DNA from: Phaeodactylibacter xiamenensis
Lineage (GTDB): Bacteria > Bacteroidota > Bacteroidia > Chitinophagales > Saprospiraceae
Length of the DNA: 64,000 bases
Direction: 5' to 3'
NCBI RefSeq assembly: GCF_000759025.1
Contig: NZ_JPOS01000090.1
Location: 352,875 to 416,874, forward strand
A model generated the notes under the pieces. That model did no database searches. It saw nothing but the letters and a program-made list of their open reading frames with translations, and had not been told where the DNA came from. The stretch's first letter is position 1. Each line of letters begins with the position of its first letter. The position numbers and the translations under genes were made by a program. Shown here in pieces: positions 61,244 to 64,000 of this stretch.

Positions 61244-63287
61244 TCGATTGCTCTGCTTTTAGTCTTGCCAATACTGCGATGCCCTGTGCCATGCGCTGCT
61301 CCCAGGGGTCTGACGATTTGAGGTCGGGCAATCGCCCGCGCTCCTGTTTGAATTGTAAGGCCCGCTTGGCCAGGTCCCGGGCTTCGTCCAGGGAAATGTT
61401 GTGCTTTTTGGCTGAAATAACTTCAGCCATTGCCTTAAGGCTGCTCTCTGTCATGGCTTTGGAGAGGATGGAGTAGGCTTCGCTAAAGGGGTTGATGCTG
61501 TCGATCCAGTCCACATTCAGCTCGCGCACGTCCATGGCCAATTTTCGAATACCGTCTATTAATGCGGTATTACCTTTCTCGATTACTGACCTATCACTGT
61601 TTAAAACCTCTTTGGCCTTTTGCGTTAGGTTAAGGGCAGCGACAGCATGCTGACGTACAGATTCCACATCTTCAGCATCTAATTCAGGGTACTTGTCTTT
61701 GATAATTTTGCCTATTCGTATTTGAGTTAGCTCCTGTGGAACGACTTCTTCGTCGAATAAACCCCGGCCCATAGCTTCCTTATCCTGTACGACTGCGGCA
61801 ATCACTTCGTTCAGGTCTTCCTTGCAGATGCGCTTGGCCGCATCACTTTTCGGCTCGGTCAGCCCTTTGATCTCTATCTGGTACTGACCGGATTCTTCGT
61901 TGAAGCCGATATTCTCCTTGTTCGGGTCATAACCTTCTTCCCCGTAGTCGTAGCCTTTGACCGGGCCGCTGTCGGCTTTCTTGGGCGTGAAGTTGAAACG
62001 GGGGGCCAGTACCTGCTCCATCAGCAGGCTGGCAGATATGGCTTTCAGGGTGTCATTGACCGCATCGGTCACAGCTTCCTCGGAGGCATCAGGCTCGGCG
62101 ATCAGGTTGGTGAATCGGGCTTGGGTTTTGCCTTCCGCGTCCCGGGTGGCCCGGCCGATGATCTGCACAATCTCGGTGAGGCTGGAACGGTAGCCGATCG
62201 TCAATGCGTGCTCGCACCATACCCAGTCGAAGCCTTCCTTGGCCATGCCCAGGGCAATGATGATGTCGACATAGTCGCGGTTTTTCTTGGCCTCGGGTGC
62301 GCGCAAGGCAGCGGCTACGCGGTTGCGCTTGGCCGGGTCATCGTCGACCAGGTCGGCTATGCGGAGGGTCTTGCCGGTGGCGGTTTTCACCAAATGGAAA
62401 CCGGTCTCCGGATTCGTGCCCTGCCAGTCGCCCAGCTCGTGTATGATGTGCTCCACTTCCTTGATCTTGTCGCCCATGCTCTCGCGGGAGTTGACGTTGG
62501 GGATGTGGATGATGGTCTTTTCCTCGGGATTGAGTACGGACAGTATCTCATCGGCGTAGGCTCCGCTGTAGAAGTAGTAGCCCAGGTTGAGCGTCTTGAG
62601 GTGCTGATAGCCGTTGAGCTGCTCGTAGTAGGTGTAGGTGACGGTGTCGAATTTTGCCTCGTCTTCCGGCATGAGCACCGGATTGGCATCGCCCCGGAAG
62701 TAGGAGCCGGTCATGGCGACGATGTGGGTCTTGTCCCGCTCTATGAATTGCTTGAGCTGTGTGCCGAGCACGTTGTTCTCATCGGCGCTGACGTGGTGGA
62801 ATTCATCAATGGCGATCAGGCGGTTGTCGAATGGCTCAATACCGAAGCGCTCTACGGCAAAACGGAAGGTGGCATGCGTACAGACTAGCACCCGGTCTTC
62901 GCTCTCCAGGAAAGACTTTACGGAGTTGACCTTGCTGCCGTCTTCCCCGGGGGCATTGCAGAGGTTCCACTTCGGTTCTACCTCCCAATCGTAGTAAAAG
63001 CCAAACTTCGTCAGCGGCTCATTGGCAAAGCTGGCACCGATGGACTTTTCCGGCACGGCAATAATCGCCTGCTGAATTCCTTGCTTGTTCAGCTTGTCCA
63101 GCGCAATAAACATCAGCGCCCGGCTCTTGCCCGATGCTGGGGGTGACTTGAGGAGCAGGTATTGCTCGCCCCGCTTTTCGTAGGCTTTCTCCTGCATGGC
63201 GCGCATGCCCAGCTCATTGGAGGTGATGGAGCTGCCCGTACTTTTGTAGTGGACGGCTACCGAGGGGATGTCTTTTTTAGGGGTCAT
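61236..63287 (-). CDS. SF2 DEAD/DEAH-type helicase
   Basis: 683 residues. Walker A SPPASGKSRALMF (about 48-56), motif Ia IIAVPEKSIG, Walker B LIAIDEFHH (DEFH), motif III VAMTGSYF, motif V-like region DIIIALGMAKEGFDW and motif VI EIVQIIGRATRD, so a complete SF2 core. The C-terminal 250 residues are helical with no recognised nuclease. Related helicases drive DNA translocation in restriction systems. Start overlaps the preceding DUF1016 stop (ATGA) and its own end overlaps the GIY-YIG start. Confidence 0.88.
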   Translation of the reverse strand: MTPKKDIPSVAVHYKSTGSSITSNELGMRAMQEKAYEKRGEQYLLLKSPPASGKSRALMFIALDKLNKQGIQQAIIAVPEKSIGASFANEPLTKFGFYYDWEVEPKWNLCNAPGEDGSKVNSVKSFLESEDRVLVCTHATFRFAVERFGIEPFDNRLIAIDEFHHVSADENNVLGTQLKQFIERDKTHIVAMTGSYFRGDANPVLMPEDEAKFDTVTYTYYEQLNGYQHLKTLNLGYYFYSGAYADEILSVLNPEEKTIIHIPNVNSRESMGDKIKEVEHIIHELGDWQGTNPETGFHLVKTATGKTLRIADLVDDDPAKRNRVAAALRAPEAKKNRDYVDIIIALGMAKEGFDWVWCEHALTIGYRSSLTEIVQIIGRATRDAEGKTQARFTNLIAEPDASEEAVTDAVNDTLKAISASLLMEQVLAPRFNFTPKKADSGPVKGYDYGEEGYDPNKENIGFNEESGQYQIEIKGLTEPKSDAAKRICKEDLNEVIAAVVQDKEAMGRGLFDEEVVPQELTQIRIGKIIKDKYPELDAEDVESVRQHAVAALNLTQKAKEVLNSDRSVIEKGNTALIDGIRKLAMDVRELNVDWIDSINPFSEAYSILSKAMTESSLKAMAEVISAKKHNISLDEARDLAKRALQFKQERGRLPDLKSSDPWEQRMAQGIAVLARLKAEQSNG

Positions 63288-63737
63288 GCTTGTACTTTTT
63301 TATGATAACTGCCAAAGGAGACGCTGTATCCAGCCTCGTCTTCAATTCTCATAAGTTTGAGATAGTGTGACCAGCTTAGGAATGGTTCAATAATAAAAGC
63401 CATTCCTTAACCGAAAATCAGGACGTTCAGATTTCCGAGACAGTGTCTCGGATTTTGAGTATGTCAAATAGAACCGTCTCATGTTCTCCAGGTTATCCGT
63501 CGAGAAGCCTCTGCCAAAATCTTGAGACAAGCGCCTGGACAGCCCTTTTAGAATTCCTTTGCCATATTCTGCTCGTTCTTTTCCACCTTGCTCATTTTCC
63601 ACGATGATCCGCCCGATTTCGTAATAGGTGACGACCATCGTCTGATTGACCTGACTGACTACTTTTCTTCTCGCAAGGGAAAGCAATTCCCCTATTTGAG
63701 CGTAGAGCTTTTCTTCTAAATTACGGTGTGGGGTCAT
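63284..63737 (-). pseudogene. DUF1016-N protein disrupted by 31-bp insertion
   Basis: N-terminal DUF1016 (YhcG-type) domain: LYAQIGELLSLARRKVVSQVNQTMVVTYYEIGRIIVENEQGG then RRLSQDFGRGFSTDNLENMRRFYLTYSKSE. Translation runs 116 residues to a TGA (63387-63389). Just upstream of that stop a 28-bp insert with 7-bp inverted ends (GGAATGG at 63379-63385, CCATTCC at 63400-63406) is flanked by TTA on both sides (63376-63378, 63407-63409). Deleting the 31 bp gives PDFRL-SWSHYLKLMRIEDE and a 140-residue frame ending in an ATGA overlap with the helicase. The start overlaps the methyltransferase stop the same way. Confidence 0.85.
63376..63409. repeat. 28-bp miniature inverted-repeat insertion with TTA duplication
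   Basis: TTA-GGAATGG-n14-CCATTCC-TTA. Its 7-bp inverted ends and 3-bp direct flanks look like a transposition footprint or tiny MITE. It disrupts the DUF1016 gene. Confidence 0.7.
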
Positions 63738-64000
63738 GGCCTATCTTTTTTTGCAGTCATTTCGGTGTACAGTTCAAAAAGCTTTTCCAGGCGCTCCGTA
63801 TCGTTTTTGAAGCGCCGCCCGATGTAGATGCGCTCCAGCACCTCGTCGTTGCGCTCGTGGGCGTGGCGGAGGTCTTCGGGCATCTTTTCCGGGTCGTACA
63901 GATCGGCGATCGTGGCCGGGAAGTGGCGCTCGCGGGCCAGCAGGATGTCTTCGGCGCAGCGGGTGAGGTCTTCTTTGTTTTTGGTGGTCAGCTTGGGGAC
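63734..64000 (-). CDS. DNA methyltransferase C-terminus (MmeI/YeeA-like), partial
   Basis: 88 residues at the window edge; the frame is open at base 64000. NKEDLTRCAEDILLARERHFPATIADLYDPEKMPEDLRHAHERND and FKNDTERLEKLFELYTEM match the helical end of the MmeI/YeeA-type (type IIL/BREX-like) DNA methyltransferases (LADLYDPxxMPxxLRxAHxxxD). The catalytic domain is outside the window. Its stop overlaps the DUF1016 start (ATGA), so it opens the co-translated defence operon. Confidence 0.75.
   Translation of the reverse strand, partial: VPKLTTKNKEDLTRCAEDILLARERHFPATIADLYDPEKMPEDLRHAHERNDEVLERIYIGRRFKNDTERLEKLFELYTEMTAKKDRP

Overview
The window looks like a chromosome segment of a Bacteroidota bacterium, most likely of the Saprospiria (Lewinella/Haliscomenobacter-like) group. 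The evidence is secreted proteins with type IX secretion (T9SS) C-terminal sorting domains, including one gliding-motility-type domain; SprB-like, BACON and Ig/PKD-like repeats; a PUR-type DUF3276 protein; promoters of the form TTTG...TAnnTTTG; and weak Shine-Dalgarno signals. The genus is inferred, not proven.

Layout. 1-5.7 kb: housekeeping genes (Nramp-like transporter, class V aminotransferase, GNAT, S24-type repressor, small membrane protein, MOSC protein, zinc ribbon). 5.7-13.4 kb: a giant secreted repeat protein. 13.4-24.8 kb: MarC, a structured region with a possible tiny ORF, a pyridoxamine-phosphate-oxidase-type protein, a Deg/HtrA protease coupled to a secreted protein, a vWA-like membrane protein, a small outer-membrane barrel, DUF3276, a lipoprotein and an ABC exporter.

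24.9-31.2 kb: a four-gene module on the minus strand: ECF-type sigma factor, membrane TPR/anti-sigma-like protein, T9SS-exported subtilase, and membrane TPR-CHAT (caspase-like) protein. Three of the four genes carry an in-frame TAG and the CHAT gene also has a frameshift. An IS4-family element sits 53 bp upstream of the sigma start. The module looks like a recently silenced regulated protease cascade.

31.3-57.4 kb: a segment bracketed by two nearly identical IS4-family copies in opposite orientation. It holds fbp, tRNA-Leu(GAG), a plasmid-like element (about 34.5-42.4 kb: HTH/excisionase, HUH rolling-circle Rep, SSB, membrane coiled-coil protein, DNA-binding protein, tyrosine recombinase, several strong inverted repeats and a repeated CCTTAGTAA motif), and a five-gene minus-strand operon led by a 2.1k-residue SpvB/VCBS/RHS protein followed by three T9SS cargo proteins and a tail-collar protein.

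57.4-59.6 kb: a gene remnant between a 29-bp inverted repeat and an IS66-family element. 60-64 kb: a minus-strand defence operon (C-terminus of an MmeI-like DNA methyltransferase, a DUF1016-N protein, an SF2 helicase, a GIY-YIG nuclease) with overlapping start/stop codons throughout. The DUF1016 gene is frameshifted by a 28-bp miniature inverted-repeat insertion flanked by TTA duplications; removing those 31 bp restores a 140-codon ORF that overlaps both neighbours.

Best candidates for undescribed biology are the sigma/subtilase/CHAT module, the methyltransferase/DUF1016/helicase/GIY-YIG operon, the plasmid-like element with its palindromes, and the structured region at 14.26-14.46 kb.
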